A DNA stretch of 36,352 nt from Clostridia bacterium (GCA_022797635.1 JAAWKZ010000009.1:1-36352); one strand, 5' to 3'; positions 8,896-17,179 are shown, counted from the first letter of the stretch. Notes: generated by a model not told the origin, from the letters alone. Numbers and translations: made by a program.

Positions 8896-11800
8896 ATTGC
8901 CACTCACAATTTGCTAAACAAATTTTTGAGCTTGTAACTTTTTTTCCTAGGGCTTGTTCTAATGCTTTTCTATAAATGCCAATTTGTATTTGATACTTAT
9001 CTGCTACTTGTTTTTCTTTTCCTTTTGGCACATAGTCTGTTTTGAAATCTACTAAATGTACTTGTTCTTGCTCATCTATATAGTATAAATCGATCATACC
9101 TTGTACTAAAATATTTTTTTCAGAGCCTGCGTCCTTTGCTTCCTTAAAAATTTCCTTAGCTGGTAGATTGATATAAAATGGTTGCTCTTTGTATATTTGT
9201 TTTGCTTTTTTTAATTTTTGGAATAGTTCTGATTTTGTATAACTATATACTAAATTAGCATCTATCGCTTCTGCTTCTATTGATGTAATAATTTCTCTTT
9301 GTGCTAATTCTTGGATAAGATTTTGAATATCTTGTAATTCATATTCTTTTCTTTCATCTAATTTTTGAATACATAAGTGGACTAAAGTTCCTTTTTGTGC
9401 AGGTGTTAATTTTGTGACTTTTTCATTTTCTAATGGTTTTACTTGTATATATTGTAATCTTTCTTTACTTTCATCTTCCTCCCAATTTACTTGGCTTTCT
9501 AAAGAAGGAAGCTGATTTACTTGTTCTTGTTTTAACTTAGTTGCAGAAGTTTTGGTTGGAAGTTTTGTATCTACTTCATAAGCATATTTCCATTCTAAAT
9601 TCTGTTTTAGTCCAGAGATGTCGACATCTTTTTGCTTTTCTACTTCTTCTTGAATTACCTTTGTAATTTCTATTTCTTCTTTCTCTTCTATTACTTGCAA
9701 TTCCTTGATTAAATCTTGTTTTGCAAAAGTTTGTAAAGTCATGATATCACTTAATTCTAATTGTTTTCCCTTTAAAGATATCGTTTTTCCCTGATAAAAT
9801 AGATATACATATTCTAACCAATCTAAATAGGAACTACATTTTTTCATCAGCTTATAATCTATCTTAAACTCTTCATCCTCATACATCGCTAAGTTTTTTT
9901 CTTTTTCTTGCAAAGCTTTTTGAAAATCCTTGCTTCTTCCTGTGATAATTAGTTTTTCTTTTGCTCTTGTTAAAGCAACATACAAAATTCTTTCTTCTTC
10001 TGAAAGGGTTTCTTGTTTTATTTTTAGGCTAATTGCTTTTTTTGCAGTAGTTGTATATTTTAGCTTTTTAGCAGTATCAATCAAAGTTGGCCCTATTCCT
10101 AAATCTTGATGCATTAAAATGACTTCATTTAAGTCTCTTAAATTAAATTTCTTATGCGTATGGCTTAGAAATACTACTGGAAATTCTAATCCTTTACTTT
10201 TGTGGATACTTATAATACGAACAACATTAGCACTTTCCCCAATTAATTTTGCTGAACTTAAGTCTCCATTTTGTTTTTTTAGCTTTTCAATGAATTGGAT
10301 AAAATGAAATAGTCCTTTAAAACTTGCTGTTTCATATTGTTTTGCTTTCTCAAACAAAGTTTTTAAATTGGCTTGTCTCATTTCTCCATTTGGTAATAGT
10401 CCTACATAATGATAATATCCTGTATCTAAATAAATTTGCCAAATTAGTTCATCTAAAGGCAAATATTCTGACTGTGCTCTCCATTTTTCTAATTGCTCTA
10501 AAATTGCTTCTATCTTGCTTTTTAATGGTTCTTCACAAGATATTCTTGTTTTGATAAGGGCTTCATAAAAATTACAATTCCTATCTGTTAATCGAATCGT
10601 GATTAATTCATTATCTGTCATTTGCCCAATACTAGACCTTAGTACTACTACGAGTGGAATATCTTGCATTGGATTGTTAATCAATTTTAAAATGGATAAA
10701 ATGGTTTCAATTTCTACACTCTCTAAATAGGAAGTAGAACTATCACTGAATACTGGTAAGTCATAATCTGATAATTCTTTTTCATAAATAGGTGCTAAAG
10801 TACTAGTTGCTCTTAATAAAATGACAATATCTTTTGGTTCAATCTGTCTATATCCTTTTTTTCTGTCATATACTTGATAATCACTTTGTAGCAAGTCTTT
10901 AATACGTTTTGCTACAAACCTTGCTTCTAATACATCATCTTCTATTCTATCAGTATTTTCCTCTTCCTCTTCTTCACCAATGATAGCAGTAATAGTGTCA
11001 TCTTCTTTCATATCAATGACATTTAATTCTGCTATTCCTGCATAAGAAGTTTCTTCTTCTGGTTCTGGATAATTTGCTCCATAGTTTAAATATTCATTCT
11101 CGTTATAGGTAATGTCTCCTAGTTTTTCACTCATAATGGCTTCAAATACCAAATTTGTAATGTCTAAAATATTATTCCTACTTCTAAAGTTACGGAATAA
11201 TTGAATTTTCAAATCATCCTTTTCTTTCTTGTCTTCTTTTGTTTGATAGCTTGCATATTTTTGCAAAAACAGTTCTGGTCTTGCTTGTCTAAATTTATAA
11301 ATACTTTGTTTGACATCTCCTACCATAAAGATGTTGTTGCCTTTAGAAATACTAGTTAGAATAGCCTCTTGTACTAAGTTACTATCTTGATACTCGTCAA
11401 TGGCTATTTCTTCAAATCTTTCTTCATATTTTTTACTGACTTGTGTTTTATTCCCTTCCTCATCTAGTAATAATTTTAATGCTAAATGCTCAATATCATT
11501 AAAGTCAATACAATTCTTTTCTTTTTTCTTTTCTTTAAAATTCTCACTAAATTCTAAAATAAGTTTTGCTAATTTTTGCAAAATAGGATAAAGAACTTCA
11601 AAGTCTTTTGCAATTTCTTTTGAAGTACTACTCATTAGTGGCATCACTTTTTCTTTGATGTCTTTTTTCACTCTATCTCTAATCTCTTTTGCTTCCTCTT
11701 TAATATCTAAAGTTACTTTTTTATCCACTGGCCATTTTCCAAAACTAATCTGATAAACTTTTTGATATACTTCATCCCATGAATTGGCTATACTTGCTAC

Positions 11801-12577
11801 TTCTTCTATTTGTAAAATATCTTCAGAAATAGCTTGATTAAACTTACTACATTCTGGAAATTTTGCTAACTCCCTTTGTACTTTTTTTAGTTTTAAGAGA
11901 CTTGCTTGTAATGCTTCTTGCACTTCTTCTAAAATCACTTTTCCTAAAGCTGTATGCCCAAAATCCAAAGAAGTATCTACTTCAAATTGTCCCACTTTTT
12001 CTTGTAGCCATTTTTCTGGAAAAGGACTACTTTGAATAAAGCGATAGATGGATAATATTAATTCTTGTAATGGCTCATCTCCACGATATCCTGTATAAGT
12101 TTCTAGTAATTCTAAAAAATCGTTATCTTGCTCTATATATTTTTGCTCTAATAAATCTTCCAACACTTCCTGTTTTAATAAATCAATTTGGGTTGTATCT
12201 GCAATTGTGAAATTACTTGGTAAATCAATTTCATAGAAATGATTACGAATCACATCTAAACAGAAAGAATGTATAGTACAAATACTTGCTTTGTTTAACA
12301 AGGTAATTTGCCTTTGTAAATGTTCATTTGATGGGTCTTGTTCTAATTTTTGATAAATAGCTTCTAAAATTCTTTCTCTCATTTCTGCTGCTGCTGCATT
12401 GGTAAATGTTACTACTAACAATTTATCAATATCCATTTTATCCTCAATTATTTTATGGATAATTCTTTCTACAAGCACAGCGGTCTTACCACTACCTGCG
12501 GCAGCAGCTACTAAAATATTGGTATCTTTACTTTCAATTGCTTGTAATTGTTCTGTTGTCCACTTTACCTCTCCCAT
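8870..12577 (-). CDS. addA: ATP-dependent helicase/nuclease subunit A (AddA)
   Basis: The 1235-residue UvrD-type helicase with C-terminal nuclease processes double-strand breaks with AddB. Visible motifs are Walker A AAAAGSGKT (about 24-32), DEYQD in motif II near 396, GDVKQSIYKFRQARPELF after it, SIHKSKGLEFP near 790, and the RecB-like nuclease motifs GMIDLYY and VDFKTDY near 1176 with a following QIGIYRKAL. The ATG at 12575-12577 with AAGGAA eight bases upstream is preferred to a TTG two codons earlier. The final VSLGTLV and stop are encoded by a palindromic repeat. AddB, normally the upstream partner, is not adjacent: the upstream neighbours are hicBA. AddB must be elsewhere, or this is an unpaired AddA. 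Confidence 0.93.
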   Translation of the reverse strand: MGEVKWTTEQLQAIESKDTNILVAAAAGSGKTAVLVERIIHKIIEDKMDIDKLLVVTFTNAAAAEMRERILEAIYQKLEQDPSNEHLQRQITLLNKASICTIHSFCLDVIRNHFYEIDLPSNFTIADTTQIDLLKQEVLEDLLEQKYIEQDNDFLELLETYTGYRGDEPLQELILSIYRFIQSSPFPEKWLQEKVGQFEVDTSLDFGHTALGKVILEEVQEALQASLLKLKKVQRELAKFPECSKFNQAISEDILQIEEVASIANSWDEVYQKVYQISFGKWPVDKKVTLDIKEEAKEIRDRVKKDIKEKVMPLMSSTSKEIAKDFEVLYPILQKLAKLILEFSENFKEKKKEKNCIDFNDIEHLALKLLLDEEGNKTQVSKKYEERFEEIAIDEYQDSNLVQEAILTSISKGNNIFMVGDVKQSIYKFRQARPELFLQKYASYQTKEDKKEKDDLKIQLFRNFRSRNNILDITNLVFEAIMSEKLGDITYNENEYLNYGANYPEPEEETSYAGIAELNVIDMKEDDTITAIIGEEEEEENTDRIEDDVLEARFVAKRIKDLLQSDYQVYDRKKGYRQIEPKDIVILLRATSTLAPIYEKELSDYDLPVFSDSSTSYLESVEIETILSILKLINNPMQDIPLVVVLRSSIGQMTDNELITIRLTDRNCNFYEALIKTRISCEEPLKSKIEAILEQLEKWRAQSEYLPLDELIWQIYLDTGYYHYVGLLPNGEMRQANLKTLFEKAKQYETASFKGLFHFIQFIEKLKKQNGDLSSAKLIGESANVVRIISIHKSKGLEFPVVFLSHTHKKFNLRDLNEVILMHQDLGIGPTLIDTAKKLKYTTTAKKAISLKIKQETLSEEERILYVALTRAKEKLIITGRSKDFQKALQEKEKNLAMYEDEEFKIDYKLMKKCSSYLDWLEYVYLFYQGKTISLKGKQLELSDIMTLQTFAKQDLIKELQVIEEKEEIEITKVIQEEVEKQKDVDISGLKQNLEWKYAYEVDTKLPTKTSATKLKQEQVNQLPSLESQVNWEEDESKERLQYIQVKPLENEKVTKLTPAQKGTLVHLCIQKLDERKEYELQDIQNLIQELAQREIITSIEAEAIDANLVYSYTKSELFQKLKKAKQIYKEQPFYINLPAKEIFKEAKDAGSEKNILVQGMIDLYYIDEQEQVHLVDFKTDYVPKGKEKQVADKYQIQIGIYRKALEQALGKKVTSSKICLANCEWQCVSLGTLV

Positions 12578-12671
12578 AAACAAACTTCCTTTTTCATTTT
12601 TTCGAGTTTATTATATCTTATGGAGAGCTCATTTTCAATGTTTTTTGAGTTTTAATTAAGAAAAAAATTGA

Positions 12672-12911
12672 TTAAAATAAAAAAGAGGATAAATATTTCA
12701 GAAAATCTTTTAATTCTACATGTGCTTGTTCTAAGATGCTTTTTAGAGTTCCTTTTGCAATTTCTGTATGCATTGGAATAATATAAATCATACCAGTTAT
12801 TTTATTTTTGTATTTGGCATGACTTCCTTTTTGTGCGACTTTTTCAAATCCATATTTTTCTAATATTTTTATAATTTTGTGAGGTGGCAATACTGGATAT
12901 TTTGAACTCAT
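12672..12911 (-). CDS. hicA: HicA family mRNA interferase toxin
   Basis: The 79-residue protein has the HicA double-stranded RNA-binding-like fold and the catalytic His31 in QKGSHAKYKN. HicA toxins cut mRNA independently of stalled-codon identity and are neutralised by HicB. The start codon overlaps the hicB stop by four bases (ATGA), so the antitoxin gene comes first, as in several hicBA loci. The C-terminus (LKDFLKYLSSFLF) is a little longer than the minimal domain. Confidence 0.88.
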   Translation of the reverse strand: MSSKYPVLPPHKIIKILEKYGFEKVAQKGSHAKYKNKITGMIYIIPMHTEIAKGTLKSILEQAHVELKDFLKYLSSFLF

Positions 12912-13111
12912 ATACTCACCTCCACTGTTGTAACAAAAATTTCTTTTGGTAAAATTGGTTCTTCACTTTCATAATATAGTTCTAATGCTTCTTTTAAATT
13001 CTGAATTGCCTGTTCTATTGTTTTTCCTTGAGACGCTACACTATTATCTAAACATTTTGCTACATACCATTCTTCTTCTTTTTGAATGATAACATTATAC
13101 TTAATATTCAT
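12908..13111 (-). CDS. hicB: HicB family antitoxin, short form
   Basis: The 67-residue protein matches the partial RNase-H fold of HicB (EEEWYVAKCLDNSVASQGKTIEQAIQNLKEAL). It ends shortly after this domain (KEIFVTTVEVSI) and has no C-terminal helix-turn-helix or ribbon-helix-helix, so it should bind HicA but is unlikely to bind DNA itself. ATG is preceded by AAGGAGGAG. It is co-transcribed with hicA and diverges from the gene at 13232. Confidence 0.85.
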   Translation of the reverse strand: MNIKYNVIIQKEEEWYVAKCLDNSVASQGKTIEQAIQNLKEALELYYESEEPILPKEIFVTTVEVSI

Positions 13112-13231
13112 ACCACTCCTCCTTATATATAACTATATCATATTTTTTTTGTATATAAAAGATATTTTTCCTATTTTTGAAAATATTTTTCTTCTCTTTT
13201 GGTTACACTATTTTTAAGGAGGCTAAAATTT

Positions 13232-13666
13232 ATGGATGAAAATATCAATTTAACTATTTTAAATGAAATTGGAAAGGCTGCTAGAATGGGACTTTCTAGC
13301 ATTACTTTTGTTTCTGAAAAGGTAGAAGATGAAACAATGAAAAAAGATTTAAGTACACAATACGCAGAATATGGAAAAATATTAGATAAAGTTAATACAC
13401 AATTTGAAAAATATGGAGAAATACCTGATGAAGAACCACTTATGGATAAAATGATGAGTTGGACTGGTGTTCAAATGAATACTTTAACAGATAGTAGCAA
13501 CTCTCACATTGCTGAATTAATGATACAAGGAAATTTAATGGGAGTAATTGAAAGTCAAAAGTTACTAAATCATAGTCCTGAAATGGAACCTGTTATTAAA
13601 GATATTTTAAATGAGTTTATTACAGTTCAAAACAACCATATTGAAAAAATGAAAGAATATTTATAA
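13232..13666 (+). CDS. Conserved helical-bundle (ferritin-like) protein
   Basis: The product is 144 residues from the ATG at 13232-13234, which has AAGGAGG (13216-13222) nine bases upstream; the longer reading from 13199 lacks such a site. The sequence is almost all helix, in four segments (LTILNEIGKAARMGLSS, KKDLSTQYAEYGKILDK, WTGVQMNTLTDSSNSHIAE, PVIKDILNEFITVQNNHIEK), with conserved-looking WTGIQMNTL- and HIAELMIQG-like stretches. I recognise this as a common clostridial family of unknown function that resembles ferritin-like four-helix proteins; metal binding is not proven. It is one of only three plus-strand genes and has its own terminator. Confidence 0.7.
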   Translation: MDENINLTILNEIGKAARMGLSSITFVSEKVEDETMKKDLSTQYAEYGKILDKVNTQFEKYGEIPDEEPLMDKMMSWTGVQMNTLTDSSNSHIAELMIQGNLMGVIESQKLLNHSPEMEPVIKDILNEFITVQNNHIEKMKEYL

Positions 13667-13714
13667 ATGATTGTTTACCACTTTAGAGGTTAGAAATCAT
13701 TATATGCTTTAGTA
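13667..13714 (+). repeat. Hairpin plus TATATGCTTTAGTA box, copy 1
   Basis: Immediately after the stop codon (TAA 13664-13666) is a hairpin with outer arms ATGATT/AATCAT and an inner ACC...CTTTAGA...GGT (13667-13700), followed by TATATGCTTTAGTA (13701-13714). The second copy, 19589-19636 on the minus strand, shares 25 consecutive bases (13690-13714) and the same outer stem but has a different inner stem. Both stand between a stop codon and a terminator hairpin. Confidence 0.65.
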
Positions 13715-13722
13715 TAAAACTT

Positions 13723-13764
13723 AAAGAAGGTTCAGCAACATTTATCTTGCTAGTAACCTTCTTT
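13723..13764 (+). terminator. Terminator of the helical-bundle gene
   Basis: Perfect 10-base stem AAAGAAGGTT / AACCTTCTTT with an inner AGCAA/TTGCT extension, followed by an AT-rich tail with T runs. Confidence 0.85.
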
Positions 13765-13872
13765 ATTATTTTATTTCAAAATTTCAGTTTTTCTTTATTT
13801 TATGTTAATATATTTGTTTTCAAGCCACTACTGTTTATATATAAAGTGAATCATTTTTCTTTCCAAACGTTC

Positions 13873-13899
13873 AAAAAAACGGCTACAAAGTGCCTTTTT
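13873..13899 (-). terminator. Possible terminator of the second prepilin-like gene
   Basis: Read on the minus strand, AAAAAGGC, an 8-base loop, then GCCG and a run of seven T. The GC stem is only three pairs plus an A/T extension with a bulge, so it is weak but well placed. Confidence 0.45.
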
Positions 13900-13935
13900 G
13901 CGTGTTTAAAACATATCGTTTCGCAAGGTTCAGAC

Positions 13936-15007
13936 TTAGATACAAAAGCCAGGGGCTACGCCCCAATAGTAGTGCGAGAGGTCGCCGCTACTATTGCCGC
14001 CAGTGCGGACAAGGCAGAAGCCAGTGCTGCCATAGTTGCTAGGTGAACGAAGCCACCAGTAGCTCGCACTGCCATTGTTGTATTTAACACGGTTTGTGTT
14101 CGAAGAGTTCCAGTTCCATGCCTCTGTTACGTTCTTTTGGTAATACAAGTATTGCTCTCCTTCTTTGGCTATTGCATATCCTCTTGTATCCCCTCCGTTA
14201 TATCCATCTTTTAATACTTCGCTTGCTGATAATAACCATAGGTAATCATTAGACGTTGTTACACTACTTGCGTTATTATATGTTGCAATGTACTTCTTCT
14301 TTACTTGTTTGATATAGCTATTATTACTTAATTGTCCTCTTCCACTTGAGCCTTCTAAGAATGTTCTCATCTCTGTTGCTGCCCATCCATTTGCATTGGT
14401 TGAGTTACTACTACTTGTTCCATTCATGTTATGTGTTCCTAGACAATCGTAAAACTCGAATGAGATACTCGCTTTTGTATGATTTCCACCATATACTGTT
14501 TGGTCAACTAAATCATCGTGTTTAAACCCTAGCACTCTTACTCTTCTGACTTCTCCTTCATATTCTACTTCAAACAAATCCCCTGGCTTTATCGTATATC
14601 GATTTCCATCTACTGTCACTGTTGCTTCTTCTAAATCACTTGTGATACTATCATCTTTTGCTATTTCTCCTGCTATTTTTTCTATCTCTTCCCAATTTGT
14701 TTTGATTTCTTCTATTGGTACATCTACTACTGGTTTATCTGGATCTGGATTTTCTGTATTTCCTCCTTGGTTATTATCGTCCCCACCATATTCATTTTTT
14801 AACATATTCGCCAATTCACCTAAAGACTGCTGTTCATTTCTAATTGCTGCTTCTGTTTGATTTTTTGCCTCTTTTGCTGCTTTTAGAATCCCATTATCTC
14901 CTACTGTATACATAATCGTTATTCCTGCTAGAATTAATAATATTACTATTGTTACTACTAATGCTACTAGGGTTATCCCGTTGATTTCTTACTTCTTTTT
15001 TCTTCAT
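13936..15007 (-). CDS. Prepilin-like DUF6273-type protein with hypervariable-looking C-terminus (+1 frameshift at CGG)
   Basis: Joined CDS. ATG 15005-15007 is preceded by GGAGG. Nine codons (MKKKEVRNQ) precede CGG (14980-14978). Skipping its C gives GGG ATA ACC and an open frame to 13936, for about 356 residues. The +1 frame starts GITLVALVVTIVILLILAG, the prepilin hydrophobic segment. Then come a helical linker (KAAKEAKNQTEAAIRNEQQS), an acidic proline-containing stretch, and the domain shared with the first paralogue (VRRVRVLGFKHDDLVDQTVY). It ends SYWWLRSP...GVAPGFCI. In frame 0 the leader stops after 37 residues, and the frame of the long ORF has a TAA shortly upstream of GIT, so no normal start includes the hydrophobic segment. 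The last 40 codons are 57% G+C and poor in adenine, unlike the rest of the gene. Confidence 0.75.
13939..14058 (-). other. A-poor, G+C-rich 3' segment resembling a DGR variable region
   Basis: On the coding strand these 40 codons (from WWLRSP to GVAPGFCI) hold 18 A in 120 bases and 69 G or C. Most variable-looking positions use NNC or NNT codons (AGC, GGC, TTC, TGC, GTC, CGC, GAC, CTC, CAC). The segment ends with a GGGGC-TAC-GCCCC hairpin (13952-13964). Diversity-generating retroelement variable regions lie at exactly this place in C-type-lectin-like proteins and are depleted in A. No reverse transcriptase or template repeat is in the window, so this is an inference. Confidence 0.45.
14977..14983 (-). 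other. Putative +1 frameshift site CAA-CGG-G
   Basis: Frame 0 reads CAA CGG GAT; the restored reading is CAA (C) GGG ATA. It joins VRNQ to GITLVALVV. Same position in the protein and same direction as in the first paralogue, although the leader sequences differ. Confidence 0.75.
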
Positions 15008-15028
15008 TTCACTTTTTCCTCCGTTTCT

Positions 15029-15193
15029 TTTGCGTCAGTTTGGTGACGTACCTCTAGCCAACACTTTTTCAAAGCGTCAGCTCTAGAGACGTCCCCAAAC
15101 TAACACTCTTTGTCTTTAGTATTTCCATTTTTTTGTTTTTTATTCTTATAACATTTTGTTATATTTTATCAATATATATTTTACTTTGTCAAC
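15029..15193 (-). repeat. Duplicated promoter/leader, copy 2, with long hairpin
   Basis: Second copy of the 165-base block found at 1-165. Here it is clearly the promoter and leader of the prepilin-like gene starting at 15007. The hairpin arms are at about 15032-15058 and 15080-15106 (core TTTGGTGAC against GTCCCCAAA, so one arm carries a mismatch that copy 1 lacks). The transcript would carry this structure in its 5' leader, about 25 bases upstream of the start codon. Confidence 0.8.
15163..15192 (-). promoter_or_regulatory. SigA-type promoter of the second prepilin-like gene
   Basis: On the minus strand, TTGACA (15187-15192), 18 bases, TAAAAT (15163-15168). The predicted leader is about 150 bases and includes the long palindrome. 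Confidence 0.7.
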
Positions 15194-15249
15194 CTATTAC
15201 TTAAAAATTTATAGCTATATAATAATTTCATTTTTTAGTTTGGCACAAA

Positions 15250-15282
15250 AATGACTAGAATAGTAATGTTATTCTAGCCATT
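15250..15282 (-). terminator. Terminator of spoIIQ
   Basis: On the minus strand, AATGGCTAGAATA and TATTCTAGTCATT pair with one mismatch and are followed by TTTTG. Placed 12 bases after the spoIIQ stop. Confidence 0.8.
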
Positions 15283-15294
15283 CCTATTATTTAA

Positions 15295-16104
15295 TTATTT
15301 TTTCAAAAATAATTCTGGATCTTGTTGTTCATTTTCTTTTAATAATTCAAAATGAAGATGTGGTTCATCTGAAACTTCAAAAGATGCCGTATTTCCAACT
15401 GTACCTATACTTTGTCCTTGTTTTACAGTTTCACCTTCTACTACAAATTCTGTGCTTAATAAATTAGCATATACTGTTTTATAACCATTAACATGTTCTA
15501 TAATAACGGTAAGTCCATAACGTGGGTCATTTTTAATAGATACTACTTTTCCTTCTGCTGATGCTTTTACAACAGTTGTCTTGTCTGCTTTAATATCCAC
15601 ACCATTATGTGTTGCCCATACATCTAATGTACTAGAATATACTAACTTATTATTTGCAAATTCTTTTACAATTTCACCAGTCACTGGCATTTTAAACTCT
15701 GGATCTTTAACTGGTTCAGTTGTCTTATTTGGTTTTGTATTATTTTCTTGGTTTGTATTAGTTTTAGTTGTATTTTCTTTATTCGTTGTATTGTTTTGTG
15801 TTTCTTGGCTTGTATTCACAGCTATCTTTTCTGTATTTTGATTATTTCCTTCTGCTTCTTGCATTTCATTTACTGTTTTCCCCATAGAAGTACTAGTTTC
15901 CTCTGATGCTACTAAATTTCCTATTGTATTATTGTTTCGATTTGATTTAGCAATATTAGTGCTATTATTTAGCTTATTGCCATAAATTAGAAAAGTAATT
16001 ACGAAGATAATAACTGCCAATGCTAATACACTTCCTGTAATATATAGCATTTTCTTTCCATCTAATCCATCTTCCATAGGTCTTCTTCTATTTTCTCTTC
16101 TCAT
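15295..16104 (-). CDS. spoIIQ: SpoIIQ-type forespore M23 (LytM) peptidase-domain protein
   Basis: The 269-residue protein has a short basic N-terminus, one membrane segment (about 19-42), a long Asn/Thr-rich linker (45-135) and a C-terminal M23 domain (about 138-268). The zinc ligands appear complete: His166 and Asp170 in THNGVD, and His249 and His251 in EPHLHFE. Bacillus subtilis SpoIIQ lacks the first histidine, whereas clostridial forms often keep it, so this copy may be an active endopeptidase. In sporulation SpoIIQ sits in the forespore membrane and pairs with SpoIIIAH across the intermembrane space. The neighbouring spoIID and sigF genes support this assignment over a general cell-wall hydrolase. 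ATG follows AAGGAGG. Confidence 0.85.
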   Translation of the reverse strand: MRRENRRRPMEDGLDGKKMLYITGSVLALAVIIFVITFLIYGNKLNNSTNIAKSNRNNNTIGNLVASEETSTSMGKTVNEMQEAEGNNQNTEKIAVNTSQETQNNTTNKENTTKTNTNQENNTKPNKTTEPVKDPEFKMPVTGEIVKEFANNKLVYSSTLDVWATHNGVDIKADKTTVVKASAEGKVVSIKNDPRYGLTVIIEHVNGYKTVYANLLSTEFVVEGETVKQGQSIGTVGNTASFEVSDEPHLHFELLKENEQQDPELFLKK

Positions 16105-16136
16105 AAAATTTCCTCCTTAATAATTTCTTTAGTAGC

Positions 16137-16164
16137 ATTATTTACAATTTTGAGAAAATTATAC
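16137..16164 (-). promoter_or_regulatory. Possible SigF promoter of spoIIQ
   Basis: On the minus strand, GTATA (16160-16164), 14 bases, then GTAAATAAT (16137-16145), which differs from the SigF -10 pattern GGnnAnAnT at one position. spoIIQ is a SigF target in Bacillus, and sigF lies in this cluster. The match is by eye only. Confidence 0.4.
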
Positions 16165-16183
16165 AAAAACAAATAAACAAATT

Positions 16184-17179
16184 TTAAATATCCTTTACTT
16201 CGACTCCTGTGTAAAAATGATGTATGATTTCTTCATAATTTTTTCCTTGTTTTGCTAAACTATCTGCTCCTGTTTGACTCATTCCAACTCCATGTCCATA
16301 TCCAGTAACCTCAAATTTAATGTTCTGTTTTTCCATTGTTATTTTAAAATTAGCCGAACGAAGTCCAAATAAAGTTCTCATTTCAACACCAGACAGAGTA
16401 AGATTTCCTACTTGTATTGTCTTCACTCGATTACCTCCTGTATATTCCTTTACTTTAATACAATCTTTTTTGCTAAAATCAATCTTAAAATCTTTATGCT
16501 CTTTTTGAATGGTTTCTGTAAATTGCTTTTGTGTAACAGTTACATTAGAAGCATATTGACTATAGGCATCTTCTCCTGAAGTTGTAACTGCCTTTAAATA
16601 GGGGTATCCGCTTCCTCCCCATACATTAATAGGTGCTTCTGTTGTTCCCCCACTATTAGAATGGAAAAAGGCATTAATTGGTTCATTATTATACGTTATC
16701 ATTTTTCCTTGTGTGGTATTGACTGCCTTTACAATTTTGTTCCAATACTCTGTTTTTTTGCTATCATCCCATCTAGCCAATCTATCTCCTTTACTAATCC
16801 ATGCTTGGCAGCAAGTAGAGTCATCACAAATATCTGCATTTTCGTGTTTTTTACTATTATGTACAATTTTATATAAAGTAAACGTTCTTGCCACTACTGC
16901 TTGTGCTTTTAAAGCTTCTTCTGCAAAACTTGCTGGCATTTCACTACTTACCACTCCATACAAGTACTCATCTAAAGAAAGTTCTTCTACCTTTTTTGTC
17001 TTTTTGTGATATAGTTTTACCGTTTTATATTTTTTGTAATCATATGTTACCTTTGGTATTACTTCTGTGTTTTGAGGTACATTAGCCTTTTGTGTCTTTT
17101 GAAAAGATTTTGTAAATAGTATAGGAATCAGAAAGCACAGAGTTAGAAACACTATTAAACAAATAATATACTTTTTCAT
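16184..17179 (-). CDS. spoIID: SpoIID lytic transglycosylase
   Basis: The 331-residue protein has an N-terminal membrane anchor (about 4-22) and the SpoIID/LytB domain. The probable catalytic Glu80 is in SSEMPASFAEEALKAQAV; HSNSGGTTEAPINVWGG and the C-terminal GYGHGVGMSQTGADSLAKQG are family hallmarks. A Cys/His group (His112, Cys118, Cys123, Cys124) is consistent with the zinc site known in clostridial SpoIID. It cuts glycan strands during engulfment together with SpoIIP and SpoIIM. It lies 57 bases downstream of sigF and upstream of spoIIQ. I could not fix a convincing SigE promoter in the AT-rich gap, which holds a weak ACTATA-aata-TATAGT palindrome. Confidence 0.93.
   Translation of the reverse strand: MKKYIICLIVFLTLCFLIPILFTKSFQKTQKANVPQNTEVIPKVTYDYKKYKTVKLYHKKTKKVEELSLDEYLYGVVSSEMPASFAEEALKAQAVVARTFTLYKIVHNSKKHENADICDDSTCCQAWISKGDRLARWDDSKKTEYWNKIVKAVNTTQGKMITYNNEPINAFFHSNSGGTTEAPINVWGGSGYPYLKAVTTSGEDAYSQYASNVTVTQKQFTETIQKEHKDFKIDFSKKDCIKVKEYTGGNRVKTIQVGNLTLSGVEMRTLFGLRSANFKITMEKQNIKFEVTGYGHGVGMSQTGADSLAKQGKNYEEIIHHFYTGVEVKDI

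Noticed and set aside
13747..14046. Plus-strand ORF with an Ala-rich end over the G+C-rich segment
   Set aside because: The Ala-rich part arises from reading the G+C-rich 3' end of the prepilin gene backwards; no ribosome binding site and a terminator hairpin at its start.
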